Positions 1 to 8,482 of a DNA stretch of 35,765 nucleotides are shown one piece after another. This stretch comes from Promethearchaeota archaeon. GTDB lineage: Archaea; Asgardarchaeota; Lokiarchaeia; Sigynarchaeales; SOKP01. The DNA lies in NCBI GenBank assembly GCA_014730295.1, contig WJIN01000119.1:1-35765 (forward strand). The letters are read 5' to 3'. Below the pieces are notes generated by a model. The model made no database searches, was not told the origin of the DNA, and saw nothing but the letters and a program-made list of their open reading frames with translations. The first letter of the stretch is position 1. Every line of letters begins with the position of its first letter. Made by a program: the position numbers and the translations under genes.

Positions 1-883
1 TGTGAATATCTTCCCTTATATTTTCATTTTCAACTACAAAAAGGCAATAGTACTCAAAATTTACAATTCCATTTAATTTTTTAAAATAATTTCTATCAAA
101 AAAACTAATATAATAAATCTCTTTCTTTTCCTTCAATTTCTCTATAAAATCTATTAGATTTGTAAATTCTCTAAATCCATACATTAAAGGAAGTTTTGGG
201 ACTTTTTTACTCAATTTAAAAGTAACTTCTATTAAAATACCAAATATTCCATATGTACCGATAAATTCATTAAATTCCTCTCTGCTTTTAAGTTGTTTCA
301 GACCTTCACTAGGACTAATAACTTTTAACTCGAGGATGTGTTTTGAAAAATTATTATACTTCAAAGAACCAATTCCAATTGATCCTTTTGTATTAAGCCA
401 TCCACCAATCGTTGCAGAGAGAGCACTAGAGGGAATGGAAGAAATTTCCAAATCATATTTTTCTAAATATTCCACTAATTTTCCCAGATTCACACCAGCT
501 TGGGCAGTTAGAATATTTTTACTTTTGTTCAATTTAAAATTATTAAGAGTTTTTAAATCTAATACAACATCTCCCATTGTAGGTACACTAGATCCGAAAT
601 ATGCAGTTCCTCCACCTCTAATCGTAATCGGAACATTGTATTGGGTTGCTAGATTAACTATTATTTTGATTTGACCAGTATTTTTCGGCCAAATAACTAT
701 CTCCGCAATATATTCTTCTTTCCAGCGCCAATGATAGAATGGAGTACCAGATAAATCTCCGCTAACGCTAATGCGTTCTATTAATGATTCGGAAAATTCT
801 ATTGTATTTAAAGATTCTAATTCTTTTTTAAATCCCTCGAAATCAGGATCTTTAGGTATATATTTGTGTGATTTCTTAAACAA
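1..883 (-). CDS. FAD-linked oxidase (PCMH-type FAD-binding), 3' end outside window
   Basis: Reading leftward from a TTG at 883, an open frame of about 294 codons runs off the window edge, so the C-terminal part is missing. The translation contains TIRGGGTAYFGSSVPT followed by GDVVLDL, which is the FAD pyrophosphate-binding signature of the FAD_binding_4 (PCMH) fold, and later SALSATIGGWL plus GIGSLKYN, typical of the GlcD/alkyl-DHAP-synthase-like superfamily. Such proteins oxidise hydroxy acids or related substrates with non-covalent or covalent FAD. Substrate cannot be told from the visible half. The TTG is the only standard start after an in-frame TGA and is preceded by a G-rich GGGGTGTGAG stretch. 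The frame overlaps the last codons of the upstream cytochrome-like gene by 8 bases, so the two are probably translationally coupled and may form a membrane-associated electron-transfer pair. Family assignment is firm; function is not. Confidence 0.85.
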   Translation of the reverse strand, partial: MFKKSHKYIPKDPDFEGFKKELESLNTIEFSESLIERISVSGDLSGTPFYHWRWKEEYIAEIVIWPKNTGQIKIIVNLATQYNVPITIRGGGTAYFGSSVPTMGDVVLDLKTLNNFKLNKSKNILTAQAGVNLGKLVEYLEKYDLEISSIPSSALSATIGGWLNTKGSIGIGSLKYNNFSKHILELKVISPSEGLKQLKSREEFNEFIGTYGIFGILIEVTFKLSKKVPKLPLMYGFREFTNLIDFIEKLKEKKEIYYISFFDRNYFKKLNGIVNFEYYCLFVVENENIREDIH

Positions 884-1790
884 TTCTCACACCCCAATAA
901 ATAATTCCAAATATAAAATTAAAACTCCAAGTTCCCAATGCTATATAACCCGAAGGTCTATGTTGGATCCCGCTCAAACCCTTTAATGCGCCATATCCAC
1001 AAGCAACAAAACCGACCGTACCCAAGCTTATATGAAGAAGATGCCACCAATCCACGAATAATGTAGAAATCCAAAATGAAAACAAATCAATTGATTCTGG
1101 GATGATTGAAATAAGATTGATAGAGGATAGGACTAAGGAAATAGCCGAAAATCTTCCATGGGTATTAATATATTTTCTATAATCAATTTCTGATACGATC
1201 GTCGCGATTGATAAAGAAAAAATCGCCATAGCTCCCAAATAAATATTATAATGATCCAATAGAGCCCCAAAAAATCGTGTAATATAGTCAAGAATACTTG
1301 CTCGACCAACAATGATATTAAAAACAATATAAGCAATATAAGGCTTGCCCGTTCCATCGTGAATCCCTTCAGGGCTTCTTACATAAAATAAGATATCAAA
1401 GCTCCCCATTTGATTGGGACTCGTAAGCGTAAAATTTACAGATATGCTATTAAATGTACTATTTCCATCATATATTGAATTGTCTGGTATATAATCTGTG
1501 GAATATACGTTGAATTTATTATTATCAACTGAAATACTATTAAACTCTAGAATCGCATCTGTGCCACCACCTTTAATTTCTATAGTAAAGTTTTGATTTG
1601 GACCTACGGTTATGGATGTAGCCGATGTTGTTTTAATGTAATATTCACCCGAGATATGACAATTATTGTTTGGATCATCATCAGGAGTAGAATATCCTGT
1701 TTTTGAAAGAAAAAGTAGTAAGATCAAAATTATTGCTATTAATAAGAAAGTTCTCCTTTTTAAGAATGCTTTAGGATACTTATTGTTCAT
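876..1790 (-). CDS. Membrane protein with extracytoplasmic domain and cytochrome b561-like four-helix region
   Basis: Starting at the ATG at 1790, the product has an N-terminal hydrophobic segment after KRR (signal peptide or anchor), an extracytoplasmic Asn/Ser/Thr-rich beta-type domain of about 140 residues, then about four membrane helices. The helical part holds several histidines in positions suggestive of haem ligands: HGRFS between helices, WWHLLHISLG, and QHRPSGY, as seen in b561/CytB-like di-haem domains. A TTG 24 bases upstream (1814) would add eight residues; the ATG is preferred because nothing resembling a ribosome site precedes the TTG. The downstream FAD oxidase overlaps it. 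The promoter side carries the 24-bp dyad at 1846-1869, so metal-responsive control is possible. The b561 link is by pattern only; a haem-free membrane protein cannot be excluded. Confidence 0.6.
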   Translation of the reverse strand: MNNKYPKAFLKRRTFLLIAIILILLLFLSKTGYSTPDDDPNNNCHISGEYYIKTTSATSITVGPNQNFTIEIKGGGTDAILEFNSISVDNNKFNVYSTDYIPDNSIYDGNSTFNSISVNFTLTSPNQMGSFDILFYVRSPEGIHDGTGKPYIAYIVFNIIVGRASILDYITRFFGALLDHYNIYLGAMAIFSLSIATIVSEIDYRKYINTHGRFSAISLVLSSINLISIIPESIDLFSFWISTLFVDWWHLLHISLGTVGFVACGYGALKGLSGIQHRPSGYIALGTWSFNFIFGIIYWGVRIV

Positions 1791-2096
1791 TTTTATGAAT
1801 ATGTGAGATTTCAATATAGAAAAATATCCAATTACTCTAATTAATCCTTATGAATTTGTTAACATAACGAAATTAATTAATTTTCTTATTAAATTAGAAT
1901 TTTATGTGGTTCTGTATATGAAGATTATCTCTAAAAATATCACTAAAAAATTATATATATCTTTATTTTGGAAATTCTCTTCATTTCTTTGGTTATTTGA
2001 TTAAAATTAAAGCATTATGTTCTCTTATACATAACATTTTTAAATTTCTATACTCTATTATGTTTAGAATTTATCAACAAATTTTAAGTGAAAAAA
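1791..2096. other. Divergent intergenic region
   Basis: About 306 bases separate the divergent starts at 1790 and 2097. The stretch is very AT-rich, has no credible gene, and contains one conspicuous element, the 24-bp dyad at 1846-1869. The remaining sequence between the dyad and the rightward gene includes AT-rich runs such as TTATATATC near 1951 that could hold a TATA box for the rightward unit. Confidence 0.6.
1846..1869 (-). promoter_or_regulatory. Putative ModE-like (Mo/W box) operator, site 1
   Basis: On the minus strand this reads CGTTATG-N10-CATAAGG, an inverted repeat with one arm mismatch. It matches the tupA-promoter dyad at 18 of 24 positions with identical arm spacing. It lies 55 bases upstream of the leftward ATG at 1790 and about 227 bases upstream of the rightward ATG at 2097. 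The layout is like the bacterial ModE site (CGTTATA arms, 24 bp in total, as I recall it). It is the weakest of the three copies, because the outer arm has CC in place of CG. Regulator identity is inference. Confidence 0.6.
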
Positions 2097-3572
2097 ATGG
2101 AAACAAAAGATGGAATTATTGGAGTTTTAATAATTGCCATAGTAGGATTAGCAGGTGGATTAGGATTTGTACTCATAAGTCCTCCAACTCCTGATCAACC
2201 GATAGTCTACGATTCTGCACTTCCTGATGATTGGAGTAGTGCGCCAAACGCATCCTATTTCACATTTAATAATCAATCAGATAGCGGTATCCAAGTGACG
2301 ATGGAAGAATTATTAGATGCTATTAGAAGTCTAGAAGTTAATGGAGAGTACTCTTGGGAAGGGGGAATTGAAGTCCGAACGATAGTTGATCCTGATTCAG
2401 GAATGTATATTGCGGGAATTGCTATTACCGATCTATTGTTTCATCTAAACACGCATTTTCCAGGGGATATAGAGTTCCTTGGTAAGAAAGATGATTATGG
2501 TCAACAAACTAAATTCACAACCTCAGCAAAGCAAATAATTGAGAAACTTGAAGATGGTGAGGAAGATATTTTAATCGCGATCGCAGCAAATAAAGAATGG
2601 TTGGGAGATTCGCCTTTATCTGATTGGGGAGATTTTGCTTTAGTCGGAGAAGGTATGAATACTATTAAGGATTTAGATGAAATTAAAGTTCTGAACAATT
2701 GGACCTTACCAATTAAAGTAGACGGTAATTTGGTCTATGAATTACAACCCAATAATATAACCAGTTATACCGATAGTATTCCATATTATGCATATGATAG
2801 GACCGATGACTGGAGTATTAATAGAAGTTATTGGGGTATGAACATATCCCGTATTTGCGATTGGTTAGATCTAAACGACTCGGTGTATTTTGAACTTAAA
2901 GGAAGATCAGCAGATGGTTGGGCAACACCTACAGGTAGGACCGATTATTCTGGGGGGCGAAGAGGTTGGAACACTACTGAAGTATATGACGGATTGGCAT
3001 ATGATTCGGAATATTGGTCCTATGTTAATGAGACAGATACTTATGATGGTGATCCTTTACCCGCCGAACTTGGGAATAAACCATTATTACTTGCTTATGC
3101 CCATCAACTTCATGGGGAGATAGATACCCAATCGGGTGAGACTAACCCTGCTTGGCCCGCTAAGAAAAAACTTGGGATGCTCAGTGGTCCATACAAAGTT
3201 TTTGCAGGTGGACAAGATAGGGGAGCTCAAGTAAAATACATTGCTTCTATCGAGATTTACACAGTTTTAGCTTATTGGGACTCAAACGTCACTTTTGTGG
3301 GAAGTGGTAAAGACGCAACTCCAACCCTAAATAAATCGGATTCGATCCAATTTAACTGGACAGGGAGCGCCGTATTCGATTCAACATTAAGCTTTGAATG
3401 GTGGTTCAATTCTTCAAGTAAATCATATAACTCAACCCTTGAGAATCCTGTAATAACATTTGATACAGCTGGTACATATACTATCACATTGACAGTTATT
3501 GATGCTCTTGGTAATAAAAATACCCAAGCAACTGGATACTGGGATAGATTCGTTGTAGAAGATAATACCTGA
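2097..3572 (+). CDS. Anchored surface protein: two sulfite-oxidase-fold-like modules plus PKD domain
   Basis: The ATG at 2097 (a GTG three codons earlier is the alternative) opens with one N-terminal membrane helix (about residues 7-29), giving a surface protein on a membrane tether. Two consecutive regions (about 60-215 and 235-400) share a pattern: a G-x-x-I/L helix start (GIAITDLLFHL; GMNISRICDWL), a beta strand with F-x-x-K/G (IEFLGKKDDYG; VYFELKGRSADGW), a strand of small hydrophobics (DILIAIAANK; PLLLAYAHQ), a late GEG or GPYKVFAGG turn, and a closing strand (DEIKVL; YIASIEIYT). This resembles the molybdopterin-binding fold of sulfite oxidases (Oxidored_molyb), but without the metal-ligating cysteine. 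The last 80 residues are a PKD-type beta sandwich ending in TAGTYTITLTVIDALGNKN. It is probably ligand-binding rather than catalytic. The fold assignment is moderate. Confidence 0.6.
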   Translation: METKDGIIGVLIIAIVGLAGGLGFVLISPPTPDQPIVYDSALPDDWSSAPNASYFTFNNQSDSGIQVTMEELLDAIRSLEVNGEYSWEGGIEVRTIVDPDSGMYIAGIAITDLLFHLNTHFPGDIEFLGKKDDYGQQTKFTTSAKQIIEKLEDGEEDILIAIAANKEWLGDSPLSDWGDFALVGEGMNTIKDLDEIKVLNNWTLPIKVDGNLVYELQPNNITSYTDSIPYYAYDRTDDWSINRSYWGMNISRICDWLDLNDSVYFELKGRSADGWATPTGRTDYSGGRRGWNTTEVYDGLAYDSEYWSYVNETDTYDGDPLPAELGNKPLLLAYAHQLHGEIDTQSGETNPAWPAKKKLGMLSGPYKVFAGGQDRGAQVKYIASIEIYTVLAYWDSNVTFVGSGKDATPTLNKSDSIQFNWTGSAVFDSTLSFEWWFNSSSKSYNSTLENPVITFDTAGTYTITLTVIDALGNKNTQATGYWDRFVVEDNT

Positions 3573-3683
3573 TAAGGATTTATATTCAAAAAACTGAAAC
3601 CAATATTTACTAATATTTTTTTTTAACTTTTATTCATTATTAGAAAAGTAATAAAATGATAGAGAAAACAACCCTCTAAAAAA

Positions 3684-4568
3684 ATGGCAAAAAAAGAATT
3701 CACTAGAACTTCCTTCTTGTTTCTTTTAGGCTTAATTGTTATTCTATCAATAGTTGAAACATCATATGCATATTATGGCGAAGGAGATTGTGCACATGAA
3801 CATGAAATAGTTTATATCGATGTTCCCATCGATCTGGATGCTAATATTATTTTGGATGGAAATCCCACGGAAACCTTTTGGAAAAAGGAATCGAATCAAA
3901 AGGGAAATTTGGTTATTAAACTATCCGAAAGAAAGATAGGAACAGAAATCCCCGAAATTCATGATTTAAATATTACCTTCATTATGAATGACAATTACAT
4001 ATATATCTTATGTATTTGGGAAGATTTTACTCCGGAATATGAGGATGGTAATTTCAAAGATGGATTGGCTTTTTGCTGGAATATCAATGCTCCAAATTTT
4101 TCCGCTTATTATGCACAAAATGATATGAATACAGCTAATATGGGTGGAGGGAGAGTTGATGCGTGGAGATGGAACTACGATGACTTGAATAGTCGAGGAG
4201 ATGTACATTACGTATTAGATGACTGTTTTGATGATGAGGGATGGGTTAATCCCAGCGAACCTGGACGAGATATTCAAGCAGCTTATAATTATTCTGAGAA
4301 AGACAATTCATATTATTTGGAAATTGAGCGAAAACTCATAACGGGAGAGGGATTTGATGTACAATTTGATGAGAAAAAAACCTATAAATTTAACTTAGCA
4401 ATTTTTAATGATAATCAATACGAAGATCATGCAATTTCATGGACTTATGCTTTAGATTTGAGTGAAAATAATCTAATATCTGGCTACCATGTTGCTTTGA
4501 TATCATTTTCAATAACGTTAATGCTTACAATAATTTCAATTCATATAAGTAAAAATAAGATAAAATAA
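3684..4568 (+). CDS. Ethylbenzene-dehydrogenase-related haem-binding domain protein, membrane anchored
   Basis: The product has a signal peptide (residues 1-29, ending SYA), an extracellular domain of about 235 residues, and a C-terminal membrane helix (about 270-288) followed by a lysine-rich tail. The domain begins with the dimerising-strand pattern ILDGNPTETFWKK and contains DGLAFCWNI then MNTANMGGGRVDAWRWN. These are characteristic of the EB_dh (DMSO-reductase gamma-subunit-like) family, which binds haem b using an axial Met and Lys. Family members serve as haem subunits of Mo enzymes or as stand-alone surface redox proteins. The neighbours on both sides are sulfite-oxidase-fold-like surface proteins, so a cell-surface redox or ligand-binding complex is plausible. 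No CxxCH c-type haem motif occurs. The family call is good; the partner enzyme is not in the window. Confidence 0.75.
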   Translation: MAKKEFTRTSFLFLLGLIVILSIVETSYAYYGEGDCAHEHEIVYIDVPIDLDANIILDGNPTETFWKKESNQKGNLVIKLSERKIGTEIPEIHDLNITFIMNDNYIYILCIWEDFTPEYEDGNFKDGLAFCWNINAPNFSAYYAQNDMNTANMGGGRVDAWRWNYDDLNSRGDVHYVLDDCFDDEGWVNPSEPGRDIQAAYNYSEKDNSYYLEIERKLITGEGFDVQFDEKKTYKFNLAIFNDNQYEDHAISWTYALDLSENNLISGYHVALISFSITLMLTIISIHISKNKIK

Positions 4569-4575
4569 ATTAGAA

Positions 4576-5127
4576 ATGGAAACGAGAAATTTTTACATAT
4601 TAGTTGCCTCGATTGTTGTTGGTCTTGCATCTTTTTGGCTTACAATATATGCGATGGTTACTTTAGACGTTGATATATTTCAAGACCCAAATACAATAAT
4701 AATAAAAGGAAATGGAATTAGCGGAGAATTAAAATTGTCTTTAACTGAAATATCATCCGATCCATATCAACAAGTAGAGGATAAAACTTTCACAATAAAA
4801 AATAAATATGAAAGAGTCTATTATGATACCTTTACAGGAGTTTCTTTATGGAGTATAATAGAACATAATCAACATCTTTTACTTAAAGATCCCTCTGAAT
4901 TGACCTTTCTATTCAAATCAAGAGATGCATATCAGTCACCAAAACCGTTAAATTTATCAATTGCTCAAAATAATCCCACATTAGTCATTCTTGCATATTT
5001 AGAAGATGGATATCCATTGTTTGAAGATGGACCTATTAGAGCCATAATAGATCAATCTATAGTCCCTGAAGGTGAATATTCATCCCAATATACGGTAAAA
5101 TATATGGCTTCAGTAATCATAAAATAG
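4576..5127 (+). CDS. Single-module sulfite-oxidase-fold-like surface protein
   Basis: Seven bases after the haem-domain gene, this 183-residue protein starts with a membrane helix (about residues 6-28) and carries one extracellular domain. The order of elements is GELKLSL, an YYDTFTGVSLWSIIEH helix start, LTFLFKSRDAYQSP, a hydrophobic strand PTLVILAYLEDG, a DGPIRAIID turn, and a last strand YMASVIIK. The GVSLWSIIE / FKSRDAY / DGPIR arrangement is the molybdopterin-domain layout of sulfite-oxidase-like proteins, and matches each of the two modules of the protein at 2097-3572. No cysteine occurs at all, so the usual Mo ligand is missing and catalysis is unlikely. It may bind a pterin, metal or oxyanion. 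The family link rests on pattern reading. Confidence 0.6.
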   Translation: METRNFYILVASIVVGLASFWLTIYAMVTLDVDIFQDPNTIIIKGNGISGELKLSLTEISSDPYQQVEDKTFTIKNKYERVYYDTFTGVSLWSIIEHNQHLLLKDPSELTFLFKSRDAYQSPKPLNLSIAQNNPTLVILAYLEDGYPLFEDGPIRAIIDQSIVPEGEYSSQYTVKYMASVIIK

Positions 5128-5160
5128 ACTAGATCAATTTTTAGAGAATAAAAAAATTTA

Positions 5161-5787
5161 ATGATGGAAATGAATGAAGAGCAAAAATTTATAACAAAGA
5201 AAGAAGGAGAATACAAAGAAACTGGTTTTTCAATGAATCTAAGGAAACTTACAAATTTAGATTTACTTTACTCTACAATAATTGGTGTTATGGGAGGAAT
5301 AATATCCAGTCTCATTCCCTTCAGTTTATTAATAAAGGTTTGGTATCCCCTAACAGGAGGGACGCAATTAATCAGCGGACACCATGTTATTTGGGCCTCA
5401 ATCATATACGGCCTTTCAAAAAAGAAAACTAATATTATGATTACTATGCTCTCGAAAGGACTTTTAGAATTTTTATTTGGGGATGTTTGGGGATTACTGA
5501 TTATTTTTGTGAATCTAATGGAGGGATTTTTCCTCGCACTCGGATTTTTTCTAATGGAAAGAATAGGAGAGGGTGAAACTAAATTAGGTTGGGGAATTGC
5601 GGGAGGGTTTGGAAATTTCTTCCAAGCACCATTTTTTTGGATCATTAACCAAAGATGGTTTTTACATTGGAGTTTATGGGTACTTTCCTTCATGTTTGCC
5701 TTCATTTCAGGTATCCTCATAGTTGGTGTCTTGGGAAGAGCGGTTAAAGATACTTTAATAAAAGCTGGCGTTCCAACAACATTTTAA
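5161..5787 (+). CDS. ECF transporter substrate-specific (S) component, YkoE-like
   Basis: This 208-residue membrane protein has about six helices and a short charged cytoplasmic N-terminus. The pattern LTNLDLLYSTIIGVMGG, then SGHHVIWASIIYGLSKKK, KGLLEFLFGDVWG and NLMEGFFLALGFFLME is that of YkoE-type S components, which bind pyrimidine/thiamine-like ligands in the Bacillus ykoEDC system. The next two genes are the fused ATPase and the EcfT subunit, and the S-AA-T order is the same as in ykoEDC. The ATP-binding gene begins directly after this stop codon. No thiamin genes are near; the surroundings are Mo/W surface and uptake genes, so the cargo could be a pterin, a metal chelate or a thiamin precursor. 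ECF role is well supported; ligand is unknown. ATGs at 5164 and 5170 are alternative starts. Confidence 0.75.
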   Translation: MMEMNEEQKFITKKEGEYKETGFSMNLRKLTNLDLLYSTIIGVMGGIISSLIPFSLLIKVWYPLTGGTQLISGHHVIWASIIYGLSKKKTNIMITMLSKGLLEFLFGDVWGLLIIFVNLMEGFFLALGFFLMERIGEGETKLGWGIAGGFGNFFQAPFFWIINQRWFLHWSLWVLSFMFAFISGILIVGVLGRAVKDTLIKAGVPTTF

Positions 5788-7587
5788 ATGGTGAATATTT
5801 TAATCCCAGAATCAAAAACTTCTCTTTTTTTTGATAACTTTTCCTTTATTTACGGAAAAGATAGGTCCCAGAAGCCAGCAGTTTCCAATATATCATTCAA
5901 CTTAAAGGAAGGGGAGATTTTGATTTTAGCGGGGTCGAGCGGAAGCGGAAAATCCACTCTATCATTTGCGATGAATGGAATGATTCCATGGAGAATTAAA
6001 GGATTTGCCAAGGGGGATGTAAAAGTTTTTGGAAAAAGTATTTGGGATTATGAATTTATGGAACTAAGTAAAACTGTTGGTCTAGTAAAGCAAAATCCTT
6101 TAGAACAGCTAGTCACTTTTACTGTGAAAGACGAGATCGCGTTTGGACTTGAAAACCTTAAGTATCCCGAACAGGAAATTGAAAATCGAATTGAGAATAT
6201 TGCAGAATTTATGGAAATTTCGCATCTTTTAGACAGAGAAATAGACCAATTGAGCGGCGGTCAAAAGCAACTCACTATCCTAAGCTCTTTTTTAGTGATG
6301 GATCCGAAAATCTTAATCCTGGATGAGCCGATTGCTTTTTTGGACCAGAATTCGGAAAGTCTTTTATTGGACAGATTGAATAAATTAGTTAAATCGAAAT
6401 ATCATAACATCACGCTCGTTATAATTGAACATAGACTATCCAGAGTAATAGATATCGCTGATAAAATTGTCGTTTTAGGAGATGACGGAAAGATTGCGTT
6501 GATGGGGGGTGTAGATAATGTATTGAGAGAAAATTTTAATCAATTGAGAAATTGTAATATTCGTGTTCCATGGTTATATAATATTTTTGACCATTATGAT
6601 AATAAATTTCACCCCGCGTCTTTTACGGAAGCTCTCAGATTAATCGAGACACTAAACAAAAACCAGCTATACAAACTCAAACAGATTCTTATTGAGAATG
6701 AGATTGAACCGATCCATCTTAAGAAATTAGAAAATTTTGATGAGATCATTACATTTGATAATCTCTATATCGAAAGTCTTAAAGATCAAATATCTGAGCA
6801 AAAAAACGGACAAAATGGAAAACCTAAAAAAGGAAATATAATCTTAGAGACTAAAAATCTAAATTTCGAATATCCCAATACAGACATAAAGGCAATTCAA
6901 AGTCTTTCGATAAAAATTGAAGAGGGAGATTTTATCGGGTTAATTGGTCCTAATGGTTCGGGTAAAACAACCTTGCTCTACTTACTTGCGGGATTATACG
7001 AGCCCATTTCCGGTGAAATATTTTATAAAAGCCAAAACATTAGCGACTTGGATCCATATGAATACGCGAGAAAAATTGGATTCATTTTTCAGAATCCTGA
7101 GAGCATGATTTTCAAGAGCACGATGAGAGATGAGCTCCTATACGGTCCGCGGAATTTTAATATTGAAGATCAGATTGAGGATTCATATGTCTTTAAATTG
7201 ATTAGTTTAATCGGGAATGAACCTCCGGATAAAAATCCGTTTAATTTAAGCTGGGGTCAGAAGCGTAGATTGAACCTAAGTTCTGTGTTTATTTATAATC
7301 CTGATATAATATTATTAGATGAACCTTTCATTGGACAAGACCAAAAAACCATTGAGGAATTGATTGAGACTTTATTTATTGAAAATAAGCGCGGAAAAAC
7401 GATTATCATATCTTCTCACGATTATCATTTGCTCTTAAAATATACCAAGAAGATTATGGAGTTAAATGAGGATGGTACTCTAAGGGATTACGATTTAAAC
7501 GGTAATTATTTCACGCGACACCAGAATTTAGGCCCTGTCCTATTATTAGATAAGATTAATCAGCAATTACACCAAAAAGAGGGATAA
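5788..7587 (+). CDS. ECF transporter fused ATP-binding protein (EcfA-EcfA')
   Basis: Two ABC ATPase domains sit in one 599-residue chain, as in YkoD. The first has Walker A GSSGSGKST (49-57), a Q-loop KQNPLEQ, signature LSGGQKQL (155-162), Walker B ILILDEP (175-181) and switch His in IIEHR. The second has Walker A GPNGSGKTT (387-395), Q-loop FQNPES, a degenerate signature LSWGQKRR (487-494), Walker B IILLDEP and SSHDYH. The domains are joined by a charged linker of about 100 residues. It energises uptake through the EcfT protein encoded four bases downstream and the S component immediately upstream. The altered signature in the second half (W for the first Gly) hints at asymmetry between the two ATP sites. 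Function as ECF energising module is firm. Confidence 0.92.
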   Translation: MVNILIPESKTSLFFDNFSFIYGKDRSQKPAVSNISFNLKEGEILILAGSSGSGKSTLSFAMNGMIPWRIKGFAKGDVKVFGKSIWDYEFMELSKTVGLVKQNPLEQLVTFTVKDEIAFGLENLKYPEQEIENRIENIAEFMEISHLLDREIDQLSGGQKQLTILSSFLVMDPKILILDEPIAFLDQNSESLLLDRLNKLVKSKYHNITLVIIEHRLSRVIDIADKIVVLGDDGKIALMGGVDNVLRENFNQLRNCNIRVPWLYNIFDHYDNKFHPASFTEALRLIETLNKNQLYKLKQILIENEIEPIHLKKLENFDEIITFDNLYIESLKDQISEQKNGQNGKPKKGNIILETKNLNFEYPNTDIKAIQSLSIKIEEGDFIGLIGPNGSGKTTLLYLLAGLYEPISGEIFYKSQNISDLDPYEYARKIGFIFQNPESMIFKSTMRDELLYGPRNFNIEDQIEDSYVFKLISLIGNEPPDKNPFNLSWGQKRRLNLSSVFIYNPDIILLDEPFIGQDQKTIEELIETLFIENKRGKTIIISSHDYHLLLKYTKKIMELNEDGTLRDYDLNGNYFTRHQNLGPVLLLDKINQQLHQKEG

Positions 7588-7591
7588 AATA

Positions 7592-8482
7592 ATGCCAAAA
7601 AAGAACGAATTTTTAGATAACAAAACCTATGCGTTTTCCTACTATCCTGGAAATTCCTTTCTTCATAAATTAAATCCGTTATCCAAATTGGTGTTTTTGT
7701 TATTTCTCACAATCCTGATTTTTTTTATCAGAAGCTTAATTTTTTTCGCGGTAATAACTTTATCCATAATCTTAATTGCGTTAGCAAGTGGAATCTCACT
7801 GAGAAATTTAGCGAAAAAACTTCGATTTATCATTATTGTAATGATGTTTAGCGTTATTCTAAATATTTTTTTCAATGCGATACCTCAAGAACAAGAGCAA
7901 GTGCTTTTTTATCTATTTGGCTTGGAATTTTTACCGATTCGACGATTGGCGGTATATTATGCGATGAAAGCATTTTTGATCGTCATTACACTTTTTACAT
8001 CCTCCATAATATATACAAATACTACATTGATGAAAGATTTTGCCTATTCTCTGATGAGTCTAAACATACCATATAAATTTAGCTTTGATTTCATGGTGGG
8101 AATACGCTACCTCCCATTAATCGAAAAGGAGGCGAAAACCATAGCTCTGGCACAAAAGGCACGGGGATTTGGGCGTGAAAAAGTCAATTCAGTCAAAAGG
8201 GCTTATAATTTTGTAATGGAACGGTTAATCTCTACTTTGGTCTCTATATTACGAAAAGGCCATATCACTTCAATCTCTATGGAAAATCGATGCTTCGGTA
8301 TCTATAAAACTCGTACAAATCTCACGAAAGTCCCATTTAAAAAAAAGGACTATGGATTTGTTGTTTTTTGTATTATATTATTTAGTTTTATATTTCTCTA
8401 TGTCTTTAGTATAATACCATTACCAGATTTTCCTTCTTTATATAGTCTTTTTTTAAATGTTTTTCAGTACTTGATTAAATGA
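7592..8482 (+). CDS. ECF transporter transmembrane coupling protein (EcfT)
   Basis: The product is a 296-residue integral membrane protein starting with a cytoplasmic segment, YYPGNSFLHKLNPLSKL, which is the hallmark opening of EcfT/CbiQ proteins. It has about five to six helices and two cytoplasmic coupling motifs, LAQKARGFGREKV and SMENRCFGIYKTR, which correspond to the two A-R-G-like motifs that dock onto the ATPases. It links the S component to the fused ATPase encoded just before it. A GAGGGATAA site precedes the ATG. The stop overlaps the start of the DUF364 half-domain gene (ATGA), so that small protein is made with the transporter. Confidence 0.92.
   Translation: MPKKNEFLDNKTYAFSYYPGNSFLHKLNPLSKLVFLLFLTILIFFIRSLIFFAVITLSIILIALASGISLRNLAKKLRFIIIVMMFSVILNIFFNAIPQEQEQVLFYLFGLEFLPIRRLAVYYAMKAFLIVITLFTSSIIYTNTTLMKDFAYSLMSLNIPYKFSFDFMVGIRYLPLIEKEAKTIALAQKARGFGREKVNSVKRAYNFVMERLISTLVSILRKGHITSISMENRCFGIYKTRTNLTKVPFKKKDYGFVVFCIILFSFIFLYVFSIIPLPDFPSLYSLFLNVFQYLIK

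Noticed and set aside
336..674. Rightward 112-codon frame over the FAD oxidase.
   Set aside because: It is antisense to the RGGGTAYFGSS-containing leftward frame, which has clear family motifs.
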